From contig CALXQE010000054.1 of NCBI GenBank assembly GCA_944390495.1, forward strand, positions 1 to 40,903: a stretch of 40,903 bases of DNA, given 5' to 3'. Shown here piece by piece: positions 31,542-40,627 of this stretch. The notes under the pieces were generated by a model. That model had not been told where the DNA came from. It worked only from the letters and a program-made list of their open reading frames with translations, and did no database searches. The stretch is from an uncultured Clostridia bacterium. Its GTDB lineage: Bacteria > Bacillota > Clostridia > UBA1381. Made by a program: the position numbers and the translations under genes. How positions within the stretch are numbered: position 1 is the stretch's first letter; every line of letters starts with the position of its first letter.

Positions 31542-32145
31542 ATTCAATTCCTACTGCATCTTTTGCAAGCCTGTCTGCCATATCGTTGTATTTGTCACCG
31601 CTGTGACCTTTGACTTTAATAAATGAAACTTTGACCTTATTGGATATCTCGTCATAAAAACGTTTATAATCAATAGTGCCTTCTTTGTTAGTTTTCCATG
31701 CTCCTGTGCACCACTTTTCGATTCCTTCATAATCATAATAAATATCAAGATATTCAATATTATTATCAACGCAAAATTGCATAGCTTTTTTTGCACCCTC
31801 TATTTCGCCTGCAACATTACGCATTGCTGCAAGTGATGGATTTGTAAATTTTTCGCTGAAAGTGTAATCTTTGCCGTTAAAAAATATAACTACTCCACAG
31901 CTAAATTCTTTGGTTGAAATATTATAGCTGCCGTCAACATATGCAACAGCTGTTGTAATATCATTATCAGGTTTATCAAAAAAACTTATTTGTTTATTTA
32001 TTCCCAAATATTCCTGTGCTTCGGAAAGTGAATTAAAACTTTTATATTGCGCGCCGGAAAAACCTAAAACTTCTTTTTTGCACTCTTCCCAAGTATTAAA
32101 AATTCCTGTATGGTATCCATTTTTTACGGCGTAAATTTTTGCCAT
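31540..32145 (-). CDS. rnhA: Ribonuclease HI with N-terminal viroplasmin/hybrid-binding domain
   Basis: A 201-residue enzyme that cuts RNA in RNA-DNA hybrids. Residues 1-48 form the hybrid-binding (caulimovirus viroplasmin) domain: YAVKNGYHTGIFNTWEEC, SGAQYKSFNSLSEAQEYL. The RNase H domain is about 64-200 with the acidic residues D71 (YVDGS), E114, D138 and D191 and the His of KVKGHSGDKYND (H181). The two-domain architecture is the common clostridial form. The ATG follows AAAGGAA. It stands alone. Confidence 0.95.
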   Translation of the reverse strand: MAKIYAVKNGYHTGIFNTWEECKKEVLGFSGAQYKSFNSLSEAQEYLGINKQISFFDKPDNDITTAVAYVDGSYNISTKEFSCGVVIFFNGKDYTFSEKFTNPSLAAMRNVAGEIEGAKKAMQFCVDNNIEYLDIYYDYEGIEKWCTGAWKTNKEGTIDYKRFYDEISNKVKVSFIKVKGHSGDKYNDMADRLAKDAVGIE

Positions 32146-32395
32146 ATCATATTCCTTTCTGCTTTTAGCTGTATTTTATATAAACTATTATATAAGAAAA
32201 AAAATAAATTTCAATAAAATTAAAAATTTTTTTGAAAAAGCGGAACTTTTTTTGAAACTAATTCGTCTAAAATAGTGTAAAGCATAAAAGTCTAAGTTTA
32301 CATAAACAATTTGAACAAAAAAAATAATGTAAAACAATTGTTTTGGTGATTTTGCATAAAAATTAAAATTTTGTTCGCAGTAAAACAAAAAGTTG

Positions 32396-32424
32396 TTGAC
32401 AAGGGCTTTATGAAATAGTAAAAT
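32396..32424 (+). promoter_or_regulatory. Upstream promoter P1 of the SLH surface protein
   Basis: A perfect TTGACA (32396-32401) and TAAAAT (32419-32424) are 17 bases apart, giving a leader of about 260 bases. Confidence 0.75.
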
Positions 32425-32479
32425 ATTGAGTAGCAGTTTTCAAATAATAGGGTAGAAGCATTAATTGAAGATTGTTGTT

Positions 32480-32554
32480 GCAATATGGTGTTATATTGCG
32501 GTAAAGCAGGTTGTAGCCGTGATGTAACAAGAATTACAGTTTTTTTACAACTGT
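32480..32554 (+). other. Hairpin cluster in the leader between P1 and P2
   Basis: Two stems are seen: GCAATAT/ATATTGC (32480-32499) and ACAGTT/AACTGT (32536-32554). A third, TGTAA/TTACA (32523-32538) followed by seven T residues, overlaps the second and cannot form at the same time. This could be a weak attenuator for P1 transcripts, or only AT-rich chance pairing. The rest of the 545-base gap 32146-32690 holds no other gene. Confidence 0.35.
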
Positions 32555-32563
32555 GATATTGCA

Positions 32564-32592
32564 TTGACTTATATATACTTGCGTGTTATAAT
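32564..32592 (+). promoter_or_regulatory. Downstream promoter P2 of the SLH surface protein
   Basis: TTGACT (32564-32569) and a perfect TATAAT (32587-32592) are 17 bases apart, giving a leader of about 92 bases. Confidence 0.85.
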
Positions 32593-32618
32593 CAATGCGA
32601 AGTAGCTTATATGGCGGA

Positions 32619-32657
32619 GAAGGGTGTCGTGTAGGCTCGTTAGGGAAAATACCCTTC
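32619..32657 (+). other. 5'-leader hairpin of the surface-protein mRNA
   Basis: GAAGGGT pairs with ACCCTTC around a loop of 25 bases near the start of the P2 transcript, with two further weak pairs inside. It is followed by an A-run and the GGGAGG ribosome site. Such structures often stabilise abundant surface-protein mRNAs; I do not recognise a riboswitch class. Confidence 0.5.
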
Positions 32658-32690
32658 ACAGACAAGAAAAAAAAGGGAGGATTTGAGACT

Positions 32691-35534
32691 ATGAATAAGA
32701 ATCTCAAAAAAGTAATTTCAGCGGTTGCTGCTCTTTCACTTTCAGCTTCATCTATCGCTGCTCTTGCTGTTGATTATTCAGATGTTGACTCTTCAGCTTC
32801 ATACGCTAAAGCTGTTAATGAGCTTTCATCTCTAAACATCATCAACGGTTATGAGGACGGTACATTTAAGCCTGACGGTCTTGTAACAAGAGCAGAAATC
32901 ACAAAAATGATTGTTGCAGCTCTTGGCGAAACAAGTGCCGCAGAAGCAGCAGAAGGTCAGAACACACAGTTTGGTGACGTAACAGGTGAACACTGGGCAT
33001 CAGGTTTCGTTACACAAGGTGTTTCAAACGGTTTCATCAATGGATACAGTGCAACAGAATTTGGTCCTGAAGATAATGTAACTTATGTACAGGCTCAAAA
33101 GATGCTTGTTGCAGCTATCGGTTATGGTACATATGCAGAAGCAAACGGCGGATGGCCTTCAGGTTACAAAATGTATGCTAACTCACTTGATATAACAAGT
33201 GGTATTTCAGGCATCGGCGATAACACAGAGCTTACAAGAGCTCAGGTTGCTCAGATGATCGACAATGCTATCGATGCTCCTCTTTGCGAAGTAGAGAGAT
33301 ATGAAACAGATTCATGGACAGGTCAGTTAGTTCCAGTACTAAAGACAATGGATGGTACAGGTAAGAACTACCAGACACTACTTACACGTAAGCACAATGC
33401 TTATAAAGTATATGGTCGTGTAACAGATACAAGCAAGACTACAAGCATGGATACAGATGTTGTTAACTTCCAGGTTGAGAAGGCTGACAACTTCGATGAT
33501 CAGCATGTTAAGTCATCAGAGCCTCTAGATACACAAGAAATGTACATCGGTACATCAAAGGCTGATGAATATCTAAGAGTTTACTCAGAAGCTCTAATTC
33601 AAAAGGATGACAATGATGAATACACAATTCTTTCATTGACACCGGCAGCTGCAAGTAAGTCAGTAACAGTTGCAGCAGAGGATATTGACGTAGATAAGAC
33701 AAACGTTGATGGAAGCAAAGTTATCTACTTCTATCCTGCAGGTTCAACAAGAGGTTCAGTTAAGTATGAACTAGCTGATAGCGTTGACTACTATGTAAAC
33801 GGCGTTAAGATGGATGGTACATTCGACGATGCTGCTGTTACAAATTACATTGTAAACAACGAAACAGCTATGGTTACACTTCAGAAAGAAACAGAAATCG
33901 GTTCAACAAGCTCATCAACAAAGTATAATGTAGTTATGATTACATCATACGAAACAGCTGTTGTTGACGAAGTTATTGATAAGACATCACAGACATCAAT
34001 CAACTTCAAAGATCAGTCTTCAGAAATTGGTAAGTCAACAATGAAGATTGAAAAGGATGACGATTCATACACATATACATTCACATTGAATGGTGAAGAA
34101 ATCGCTCCAGAAGATCTTCAGCCATTTGACGTACTAAATATCGCATACGACAGAAGCGGTAATTTTGCAGATTCAAGATTCTATGAAGTAATCGTTACAA
34201 GAGATACAGCTGAAGGTAAGTGTACTTCAATAAACAGCGATGGTGATGAGTTCACAATCGGTGGTACAAAGTATAGCATTGCTCAGGGTATGTCAATCAC
34301 ACCTGAAATGTCAGCTACATATTACCTATATCTTGATGCTTTTGGTAATATAGCATATCTTGATGAAAATGCAACTTCTAAGAATCTTGGTATCTTGAAG
34401 CAGGTATATAAGAAGGCTAATGGCGATGGCGTAGCTGTTGTTATTACAAATACAGGTGCAGAAGAAGAGTATAAAGTTGATAGCGATAACTATGATGAAT
34501 ATTTAGGTTACGTTTCAGCTGGCGATAAGTCAGAAACATATCCAAATCAGGTAATCGATTACAAAGTAAGCTCATCTTCAAACAAGCTAACAATCAATGA
34601 AGTTATCGGTGGTGTTACAGCTACAGATGAAGAATACAAGGCTTCATCAGATAAGATTGGTTCAGTAAGACTTTCAGATGCTTCAGTAATTATCGATATT
34701 TCAGATGTTGATACAAAGGATACTGTAAGAGTTATCACAAAGGATTCTCTAACAGATGGTCAGACATACACAGCTTATGGTTATGACAAGTCTTCAACAG
34801 ACAGCACATACAGATTTGTACTTGTAACAGGTACAGGCGATGTTACATCAGAAACTCAGATGGCTATATTCAACGGCAGAGAAATCGTTGAAGATGGTGA
34901 TGATGAGAGAGATGCATTCAACGTTGTAATTGACGGTGAAGAAACACAGGTTCTTCTTGATGAAGATGTTGTAGGTGATGATGACTTCCAGGAAGGCGAC
35001 GTTATCGTATATGCTGTAAATGCTGGTGGTTATGTAACAAGAATCTACAATGTATTTGATAGCACAAACGTTCTTAACGGTACATCATATGCAGACTTCA
35101 GAAATATGGTTCTTGAAACACCTGTAAATGATATAATCAATGAAGATCTTAACACAATTCTATCAGATAGTAACGATGATGTAGAAATGCTATTCGGTCC
35201 TGTTGTAAACAAGAACGGTAACTTCGTTACAATCGGTACAGTTACTGATGGTCAGTATGTAAACTATGGTGTAGATGCAACTGAAATTGATTGTTCAGAC
35301 GCTAAGATTTACACATACAACTTTGCTGGTTCAAGCAAGTACTCAAAGGTTATCCTTGATAACGGTTTGACAGCTACAATTGACAGCAAGGCTGCAAGAA
35401 CTGAAGATGAAAGCGGCAACTACGTTCTTGACTTAACACACGAAGATGTAACAGATAATGTTGTATTTGCAGTAGCAAGAGTAATTGACGGTGACATGGC
35501 TCAGGAAATCTACCTAATCGTAAATGAAGACTAA
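32691..35534 (+). CDS. SLH-domain S-layer-like surface protein
   Basis: A 947-residue secreted protein. Residues 1-25 are a signal peptide (MNKNLKKVISAVAALSLSAS, ending ALA). Three S-layer homology units follow: about 27-76 (YSDVDSSASYAKAVNELSSL), about 92-140 (GDVTGEHWASGFVTQGVSNG) and a weaker one about 145-198 (TELTRAQVAQMIDNAI). SLH triplets bind pyruvylated cell-wall polymer. The remaining 750 residues are beta-rich, acidic and Thr/Ser/Asp-rich without catalytic motifs, as in structural S-layer proteins. The codon choice (AAG, AAC, TTC, ATC, CTA) differs clearly from neighbouring genes and suggests high expression. Two tandem promoters precede it. The start is ATG 32691, ten bases after GGGAGG; the in-frame upstream extension to 32595 lies in the leader and is rejected. 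Confidence 0.93.
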   Translation: MNKNLKKVISAVAALSLSASSIAALAVDYSDVDSSASYAKAVNELSSLNIINGYEDGTFKPDGLVTRAEITKMIVAALGETSAAEAAEGQNTQFGDVTGEHWASGFVTQGVSNGFINGYSATEFGPEDNVTYVQAQKMLVAAIGYGTYAEANGGWPSGYKMYANSLDITSGISGIGDNTELTRAQVAQMIDNAIDAPLCEVERYETDSWTGQLVPVLKTMDGTGKNYQTLLTRKHNAYKVYGRVTDTSKTTSMDTDVVNFQVEKADNFDDQHVKSSEPLDTQEMYIGTSKADEYLRVYSEALIQKDDNDEYTILSLTPAAASKSVTVAAEDIDVDKTNVDGSKVIYFYPAGSTRGSVKYELADSVDYYVNGVKMDGTFDDAAVTNYIVNNETAMVTLQKETEIGSTSSSTKYNVVMITSYETAVVDEVIDKTSQTSINFKDQSSEIGKSTMKIEKDDDSYTYTFTLNGEEIAPEDLQPFDVLNIAYDRSGNFADSRFYEVIVTRDTAEGKCTSINSDGDEFTIGGTKYSIAQGMSITPEMSATYYLYLDAFGNIAYLDENATSKNLGILKQVYKKANGDGVAVVITNTGAEEEYKVDSDNYDEYLGYVSAGDKSETYPNQVIDYKVSSSSNKLTINEVIGGVTATDEEYKASSDKIGSVRLSDASVIIDISDVDTKDTVRVITKDSLTDGQTYTAYGYDKSSTDSTYRFVLVTGTGDVTSETQMAIFNGREIVEDGDDERDAFNVVIDGEETQVLLDEDVVGDDDFQEGDVIVYAVNAGGYVTRIYNVFDSTNVLNGTSYADFRNMVLETPVNDIINEDLNTILSDSNDDVEMLFGPVVNKNGNFVTIGTVTDGQYVNYGVDATEIDCSDAKIYTYNFAGSSKYSKVILDNGLTATIDSKAARTEDESGNYVLDLTHEDVTDNVVFAVARVIDGDMAQEIYLIVNED

Positions 35535-35570
35535 TTTTTAGTCTGATATAGAGATTGTAGTAAACAATTT

Positions 35571-35600
35571 AAGAACCGGTCTTATGACCGGTTCTTTTTT
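35571..35600 (+). terminator. Terminator of the surface-protein gene
   Basis: AAGAACCGGTC pairs with GACCGGTTCTT around TTAT, followed by TTTTTT. Confidence 0.95.
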
Positions 35601-35603
35601 GTG

Positions 35604-35632
35604 TTGACGTATATAAATTATAGTGCTATAAT
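35604..35632 (+). promoter_or_regulatory. Promoter of coaX
   Basis: TTGACG (35604-35609) and a perfect TATAAT (35627-35632) are 17 bases apart, directly after the preceding terminator. Confidence 0.85.
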
Positions 35633-35659
35633 GTTATAAGTATTTTATGGAGGTTTGTT

Positions 35660-36421
35660 ATGGTACTTGCAATAGATATTGGAAATACAAATATAGTTAT
35701 TGGTTGCTGTGATGATGAAAATGTTTTGTTTATGGAACGCTTAACAACAAATCATACCGCAACAGAGCTTGAATATTCAATTTCTTTTAAAACAATTTTG
35801 GATATTTACGGAATAGATAAAAATAAAATTAGTGGTTCTATAATTTCTTCTGTTGTACCTTCTGTAACAGATACAATAAAGGGTGCAGTTAAAAAGATTT
35901 GCGGACTTGATTCAATGATTATAGGACCGGGAATAAAAACTGGATTGAGTATTAAAACGGATAACCCGGCACAGCTGGGAAGTGATTTAGTCGTTGATGC
36001 GGTTGCAGGTATATATGAGTACGGAGCACCCCTTGTTATATTTGATATGGGTACAGCAACAACTATTTCTGTTATAAATGAGTCAAAGGAATACTTAGGT
36101 ACAATTATAATGCCGGGAATGATGATTTCGTTAAATGCAATGGTAAGTGGCACGTCACAATTGCCGAAAATCAGTTTAGACAAACCAAAAAAACTTATAG
36201 GAACTAATACTGTTGAGTGTATGAAAAGCGGTATTCTTTATGGTACAGCTTCAAGTATGGATGGTATGATAGACAGAATAAGAGATGAAATAGGCGAAGC
36301 TACTGTTGTAGCAACCGGTGGTCTTGCCGGTAGTGTTGTTCCTTTGTGCAGAAATAAGGTTATACTTGATGATGAACTTTTAATCAAGGGATTAATGATA
36401 ATTTACAATAGAAATTCATAA
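35660..36421 (+). CDS. coaX: Type III pantothenate kinase CoaX
   Basis: A 253-residue enzyme that phosphorylates pantothenate, the first step of coenzyme A synthesis. The phosphate-binding DIGNTNIVIG is at 5-14, GPGIKTGLSIKTDNPAQLGS at about 93-112 and FDMGTATTISVI at about 130-141. The TGG near the end (ATGGLAGS) is also family-typical. Type III kinases are not feedback-inhibited by CoA. The ATG follows TGGAGG. Transcribed alone. Confidence 0.96.
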   Translation: MVLAIDIGNTNIVIGCCDDENVLFMERLTTNHTATELEYSISFKTILDIYGIDKNKISGSIISSVVPSVTDTIKGAVKKICGLDSMIIGPGIKTGLSIKTDNPAQLGSDLVVDAVAGIYEYGAPLVIFDMGTATTISVINESKEYLGTIIMPGMMISLNAMVSGTSQLPKISLDKPKKLIGTNTVECMKSGILYGTASSMDGMIDRIRDEIGEATVVATGGLAGSVVPLCRNKVILDDELLIKGLMIIYNRNS

Positions 36422-36459
36422 AAATATGCACTCCAAAAATTATGGAGTGCATATTTTTA
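36421..36459 (+). terminator. Bidirectional terminator between coaX and citrate synthase
   Basis: AAAATATGCACTCC pairs with GGAGTGCATATTTT around AAAAATTAT, with A- and T-runs on both sides. Confidence 0.93.
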
Positions 36460-37827
36460 TCTTTCTTCAAGGGGTATATATTTTTTATGTTCAGCTACAT
36501 TTTTATATGCAGGACGTATGATTTTTCCGGGATTTACAAGTTCTTCTATTCTGTGTGCAGACCAGCCTGCAATTCTTGCAACAGCAAACATTGGTGTGTA
36601 TAGTGCCATTGGTAAATCAAGCATGCTATATACAAAACCTGAATAGAAGTCCACATTGGCACTTACACCTTTGTACATTTTTCTTTCTTTTGCAATTACT
36701 TCAGGTGCAAGCTTTTCAACTTTTGAATATAGTTTGAATTCATCTTCTCTGCCTTTTGCCTTGGATAAACGCTCTACAAATGATTTGAATACGTTAGCTC
36801 TTGGGTCAGATAGAGAATAAACTGCATGACCCATACCGTAAATAAGACCTGATTTATCAAAAGCTTCTTTATTAAGCAGTGCTTTTAAATAGTTTTCAAC
36901 TTCACTGTCGTCGTCCCAGTCACTTATTTTTTCTTTCATGTCCTCAAACATTTGTGTTACTTTTATATTGGCACCACCGTGTTTTGGACCTTTAAGAGCA
37001 CCGAGGGAGGCAGCAACGGTTGAATAGGTATCTGTGCCTGATGAAGTAACTACATGAGTGGTAAAAGTAGAGTTGTTACCTCCTCCGTGTTCAGCATGCA
37101 GTATCAATGCCATATCAAGTATTTTTGCCTCTAAATCAGTATATTTACTATCGCTGCGTAGCATGTATAGTATATTTTCGGCTGTGGATAATCCCGGCTG
37201 CGGTGCATGCACGATAAAACTCTCGTTTTCGTGATAATACTTATGTGCCTGATACCCATAAACAGCCAAAAGAGGAAACTGAGCAATAAGCTGTAAACAT
37301 TGTCTTAAAACATTTGGAAGAGAAATGTCATCAGCTTTATCGTCGTAAGCGTATAATGTCAAAACACTTCTTGACAGTGCATTCATCATATCTTTGCTTG
37401 GTGCCTGCATTATTATATCTCTAACAAAAGATGCAGGAATTGTTCGAAGCTTTTCGAGTGTTTTTTTGAATTTATCTAATTGTGTAGTATTGGGCAATTC
37501 TCCGAACATCAGAAGATATGTTACCTCTTCAAAACCAAATCTATCGTCTTTTATAAATCCTCTTATTAAATCTTCTACATCATAACCGTGATAATAAAGC
37601 TTACCGTCACATGGCTCAGATGAGCCGTCAGGAAGAGTATTGTAAGCGTGAATTTCGCCTATTTCAGTTAGTCCTGCAAGGACACCTTTACCGTTAATAT
37701 CTCTCAAACCTCGCTTTACGTCGTACTTAGAATATAAACTTGGGTCTATTGTTTTATTTTTCTTACACCTTTCAAGAAGGTTCATCATTTCAGGTGTTAC
37801 TTCAACCGGAACTATTTTTTCTCTCAT
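36457..37827 (-). CDS. Citrate synthase
   Basis: A 456-residue enzyme that condenses oxaloacetate with acetyl-CoA. The catalytic residues lie in LHAEHGGGNNSTF, GPKHGGANIKV, MGHAVYSLSDPRA and VDFYSGFVYSMLDLP. The N-terminal extension of about 90 residues before KLYYHGYDVEDLI is typical of the longer citrate synthases found in clostridia. In a fermenting anaerobe it probably serves glutamate formation through a partial TCA branch; aconitase and isocitrate dehydrogenase genes are not in the window. A 2-methylcitrate synthase role cannot be excluded by eye. The ATG follows AGGAGG. No other gene is cotranscribed. Confidence 0.93.
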   Translation of the reverse strand: MREKIVPVEVTPEMMNLLERCKKNKTIDPSLYSKYDVKRGLRDINGKGVLAGLTEIGEIHAYNTLPDGSSEPCDGKLYYHGYDVEDLIRGFIKDDRFGFEEVTYLLMFGELPNTTQLDKFKKTLEKLRTIPASFVRDIIMQAPSKDMMNALSRSVLTLYAYDDKADDISLPNVLRQCLQLIAQFPLLAVYGYQAHKYYHENESFIVHAPQPGLSTAENILYMLRSDSKYTDLEAKILDMALILHAEHGGGNNSTFTTHVVTSSGTDTYSTVAASLGALKGPKHGGANIKVTQMFEDMKEKISDWDDDSEVENYLKALLNKEAFDKSGLIYGMGHAVYSLSDPRANVFKSFVERLSKAKGREDEFKLYSKVEKLAPEVIAKERKMYKGVSANVDFYSGFVYSMLDLPMALYTPMFAVARIAGWSAHRIEELVNPGKIIRPAYKNVAEHKKYIPLEER

Positions 37828-37970
37828 GCCTATTCCTCCTATTGTATAATATTATATATATTAGTTTTATTTTACATTATTCCACTTATACAAGTATAAC
37901 AAAAATACCAATAAAAAGCAATGAAAATTATGTTAACTTATTGTGAATTATCTTAATGTGTGATATACTT

Positions 37971-37979
37971 ATTTTAATA
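37971..37979 (+). promoter_or_regulatory. Extended -10 promoter of the DJ-1/MTHFS/TatD operon
   Basis: TGATATACT (TG-n-TATACT) is an extended -10 element; the region 17 bases upstream has no good -35 box. It lies 31 bases before the ATG at 38010. Confidence 0.5.
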
Positions 37980-38009
37980 TTTATATTAAATTGAGAGGAA
38001 TGATTGTTT

Positions 38010-38543
38010 ATGGTATATGTTATGTTTGCGGACGGTTTTGAAGAAACAGAGGCAATTGAACCAATAGATATACTTAAAAGAGGAGGTGTTGATGTTGTTA
38101 CTGTGGGAGTAAAAGATAAAACAGTAACAGGATCACATGGTATAACTATAATAACAGATATTGGCATTGAAGAAGTAGATCCTGAAAAAATGGAACTTTT
38201 AATGCTTCCCGGTGGTGTGGGGCATGAAATACTTGATGCATCAAATGAGGTGCATGGTTTAATAAATTATGCTGTGGCTAATGGATTGTATATTGCTGCA
38301 ATATGTGCGGCACCATCTATTTTGGGTAAAAAGATGCTTTTGGAAGGGAAAAAAGCTACATGTTTTCCGGGATACGAGAAGTATCTTTATGGTGCTGATG
38401 TGGTATCTGACAAAGCGGTAGTAGATGGGAAGTTTATTACGGCAAAGGGAGCAGGTGCTGCGGCTGATTTTGGATTTGAGATGCTTACTGTTTTGAAAAA
38501 TAGAGAAACGGCAGATAAGGTTAAGGAGATTATGCAATATTAA
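38010..38543 (+). CDS. DJ-1/PfpI-family protein
   Basis: A 177-residue protein. The nucleophile Cys is C99 in AAICAAPSILG, with the upstream acidic partner in the N-terminal GFEETEAIEP segment. The family includes DJ-1/YajL deglycase-chaperone-like proteins; the precise activity here is not known. The start is ATG 38010, with GAGAGGAA upstream; the in-frame TTG at 38004 is closer to that site than usual. Its stop overlaps the next start (TAATG). Confidence 0.9.
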   Translation: MVYVMFADGFEETEAIEPIDILKRGGVDVVTVGVKDKTVTGSHGITIITDIGIEEVDPEKMELLMLPGGVGHEILDASNEVHGLINYAVANGLYIAAICAAPSILGKKMLLEGKKATCFPGYEKYLYGADVVSDKAVVDGKFITAKGAGAAADFGFEMLTVLKNRETADKVKEIMQY

Positions 38544-39097
38544 TGAAGAATAAACTGCGTAAAGAAATGAAATTAAAGCGAAGTATGCTTAATGTTGATG
38601 AAGTTACTACCATGAGCAGATGTATATATGAAAATCTGTTTTCCCTTTCTTGTATGAAATGTGCAAAGACTGTTTGCACATTTATTTCTGCGTTTAAAGA
38701 ACCTGACACTATCTCCATAATAAACACTTTATGGAATGAAGATGTTAAGGTGGCCGTGCCGATTTCAAATGTCGATACAAATACACTTACTTTATCATAT
38801 ATTGATAGTATTAACGATTTAAAAAAAGGTGCTTATGGCATACTTGAACCAATTAGAATTAAAAAAGCGGATGAAACGGAGTTTGAAGTTATTTTAATTC
38901 CGGGATTAGCTTTTGATAAAAATGGAAATCGAATGGGTTTTGGAAAGGGTTACTATGATAGGTTTCTTGAAAAAACGTCTGCGGTAAAAATAGCATTATG
39001 TTATTCTTTTCAGGTTGTTGAACATATTCCTGCAGAGGTTCATGATGTACCAATGGACTATATAATAACAGAGAAAGAGATTATAAAAATAAGGTGA
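38543..39097 (+). CDS. 5-formyltetrahydrofolate cyclo-ligase
   Basis: A 184-residue ATP-dependent enzyme that turns 5-formyl-THF into 5,10-methenyl-THF. The MGFGKGYYDRFL motif (about 133-144), the basic N-terminus KNKLRKEMKLKRSML and the VILIPGLAFDKNG strand are typical. Its ATG overlaps the stop of the DJ-1-like gene by one base and its own end carries AAGGTGA for the next gene. Confidence 0.95.
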   Translation: MKNKLRKEMKLKRSMLNVDEVTTMSRCIYENLFSLSCMKCAKTVCTFISAFKEPDTISIINTLWNEDVKVAVPISNVDTNTLTLSYIDSINDLKKGAYGILEPIRIKKADETEFEVILIPGLAFDKNGNRMGFGKGYYDRFLEKTSAVKIALCYSFQVVEHIPAEVHDVPMDYIITEKEIIKIR

Positions 39098-39102
39098 ATA
39101 AT

Positions 39103-39870
39103 ATGCTTTTTGACTCACATGCACATTACAATGATAGTAGATTTGAAAAAGATATGGATGAAGTATTGTCATCTATGAATGAGAATAATGTTGGAATGAT
39201 ATTAAATTCTTGTTCAAACCTTGGTGAGGTGCCGGATATACTTAAGATTTGTGAAAAATATCCTTTTATATACGCATCTGTCGGTATTCATCCCCATGAT
39301 GTAAAGGATCTTACGGATAGTGATATGGATATGCTTATAAAATATGCTGAAAACGAGAAAGTGAAAGCAATAGGGGAGATAGGACTTGATTATTTTTATG
39401 ATAACTCACCCCGTGATTTGCAAAAAAAATGGTTTGCACGCCAGATTGAAGTGGCAAAACAAATTAAGCTGCCTATTATAATTCATGATCGTGATGCACA
39501 TAAGGATTGCATGGATATTTTAAGAAGTGAGAATATACAGGATATAGGCGGTGTATTTCACTGTTACAGCGGTAGTGTGGAAATGGCAAAGGAAATACTT
39601 GATTGGGGAATGTATATTGCATTTGGAGGGTCATTGACTTTTAAAAAGTCTGTAAGACCTGTGGAAGTGGCTAAATATGTGCCTCTTGACAGAATCCTGA
39701 TTGAAACAGACTGTCCATACCTTACGCCTGAACCTCATAGGGGTAAGCGTAACAGTTCTTTGTATATTCATTATGTTGCTGAAAAACTTGCCCAAATAAA
39801 AGGTGTTTCAGTTGAAGAAATAGAAAATGCTACTTTTGAAAATGGCAAAAGGTGCTTTAATATAAAATAA
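39103..39870 (+). CDS. TatD-family metal-dependent deoxyribonuclease
   Basis: A 255-residue TIM-barrel hydrolase. Metal ligands are seen as H6 and H8 (DSHAHYND), the Glu of GEIGLDYFY, two His further on (IIHDRDAH and FHCYSG) and the Asp of IETDCPYLTPEPHRG. TatD/YcfH-type proteins are 3'-5' DNases linked to DNA repair. I start at ATG 39103, five bases behind AAGGTGA; the GTG at 39094 lies in that site. Third gene of the operon, ended by a terminator. Confidence 0.94.
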   Translation: MLFDSHAHYNDSRFEKDMDEVLSSMNENNVGMILNSCSNLGEVPDILKICEKYPFIYASVGIHPHDVKDLTDSDMDMLIKYAENEKVKAIGEIGLDYFYDNSPRDLQKKWFARQIEVAKQIKLPIIIHDRDAHKDCMDILRSENIQDIGGVFHCYSGSVEMAKEILDWGMYIAFGGSLTFKKSVRPVEVAKYVPLDRILIETDCPYLTPEPHRGKRNSSLYIHYVAEKLAQIKGVSVEEIENATFENGKRCFNIK

Positions 39871-39903
39871 AAACAGTCGAGGAATTTTCCTCGACTGTTT
39901 TTG
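39870..39903 (+). terminator. Bidirectional terminator after tatD
   Basis: AAAACAGTCGAGG pairs with CCTCGACTGTTTT around AATTTT, with T-run on the right and A-run on the left. It separates the operon from the convergent acetyltransferase gene. Confidence 0.94.
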
Positions 39904-39908
39904 TAAAG

Positions 39909-40499
39909 TTATATTCGGTCATAACAGCGTTTTTTATCTTCTTCTGTAATCTTTCTTATAACTCTGCATGGATTGCCAACAGCGACACTGTCGTCGGGTA
40001 TATTCTTTGTTACCACGCTTCCGCTGCCTATTACAACATTATTTCCGATTTTAACTCCCGGAAGTACATTAACTCCGGCACCTATCCATACGTTATCGCC
40101 GACTGTTATTGGATAGGCATATTCAAGTCCTTGATTTCTTCTTTCGAAATCTATTGGGTGTCCTGCTGTGTGAAATCCGCAGTTTGGTGCAATAAAAACA
40201 TTATCACCGAAAGTAACCTTTGCACCATCAAGTATTACAAGATTATGATTTGCATAAAAATTTTCGCCAAGTTCGATGTTATATCCGTAATCGCACCAAA
40301 ATGGTGCTGTTATACAAAAAGAGTCCTTTGTTTTTCCTATAAGTTTTTTTAGTATTTTTTGTTGTTTTTCGGTGTCAGATGGTCGAGTGTTATTAAAATC
40401 AAAACATAAATCCTTTGCGTATTCGCGTTCCTTTATAAGTTGTTTATCATAATTTGCGTCGTAAAGCATTTGCTTTTTCATTTTTTCTTTTTCTGTCAT
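39909..40499 (-). CDS. Hexapeptide-repeat sugar O-acetyltransferase (Maa/LacA type)
   Basis: A 196-residue left-handed beta-helix enzyme. The N-terminal helical cap (KMKKQMLYDANYDKQLIKER) is the Mac domain. The hexapeptide region is about 80-180, with the catalytic His in FHTAGHPID and the acetyl-CoA-binding loop VWIGAGVNVLPGVKIGNNV. It transfers acetyl from acetyl-CoA to a sugar such as maltose or galactoside; the real acceptor is unknown. The start is ATG 40499, behind AAGGAG; the longer start at 40541 lies before the ribosome site. Confidence 0.93.
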   Translation of the reverse strand: MTEKEKMKKQMLYDANYDKQLIKEREYAKDLCFDFNNTRPSDTEKQQKILKKLIGKTKDSFCITAPFWCDYGYNIELGENFYANHNLVILDGAKVTFGDNVFIAPNCGFHTAGHPIDFERRNQGLEYAYPITVGDNVWIGAGVNVLPGVKIGNNVVIGSGSVVTKNIPDDSVAVGNPCRVIRKITEEDKKRCYDRI

Positions 40500-40627
40500 A
40501 ATAATTATACTCCTTATAATATGATTTTTGAAAATATGCAAGTATATATTGTTGTAGATTTTTACGCCGGCTACAAAGTTAAAACGGTTTCATTATGCCG
40601 TAAGATATTTTAAATGATGTTTAAGTA

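Noticed and set aside
32595..32690. N-terminal extension of the SLH protein by 32 residues
   Set aside because: The extension lies within the leader hairpin only a few bases from the predicted transcription start; ATG 32691 gives a proper signal peptide behind GGGAGG.
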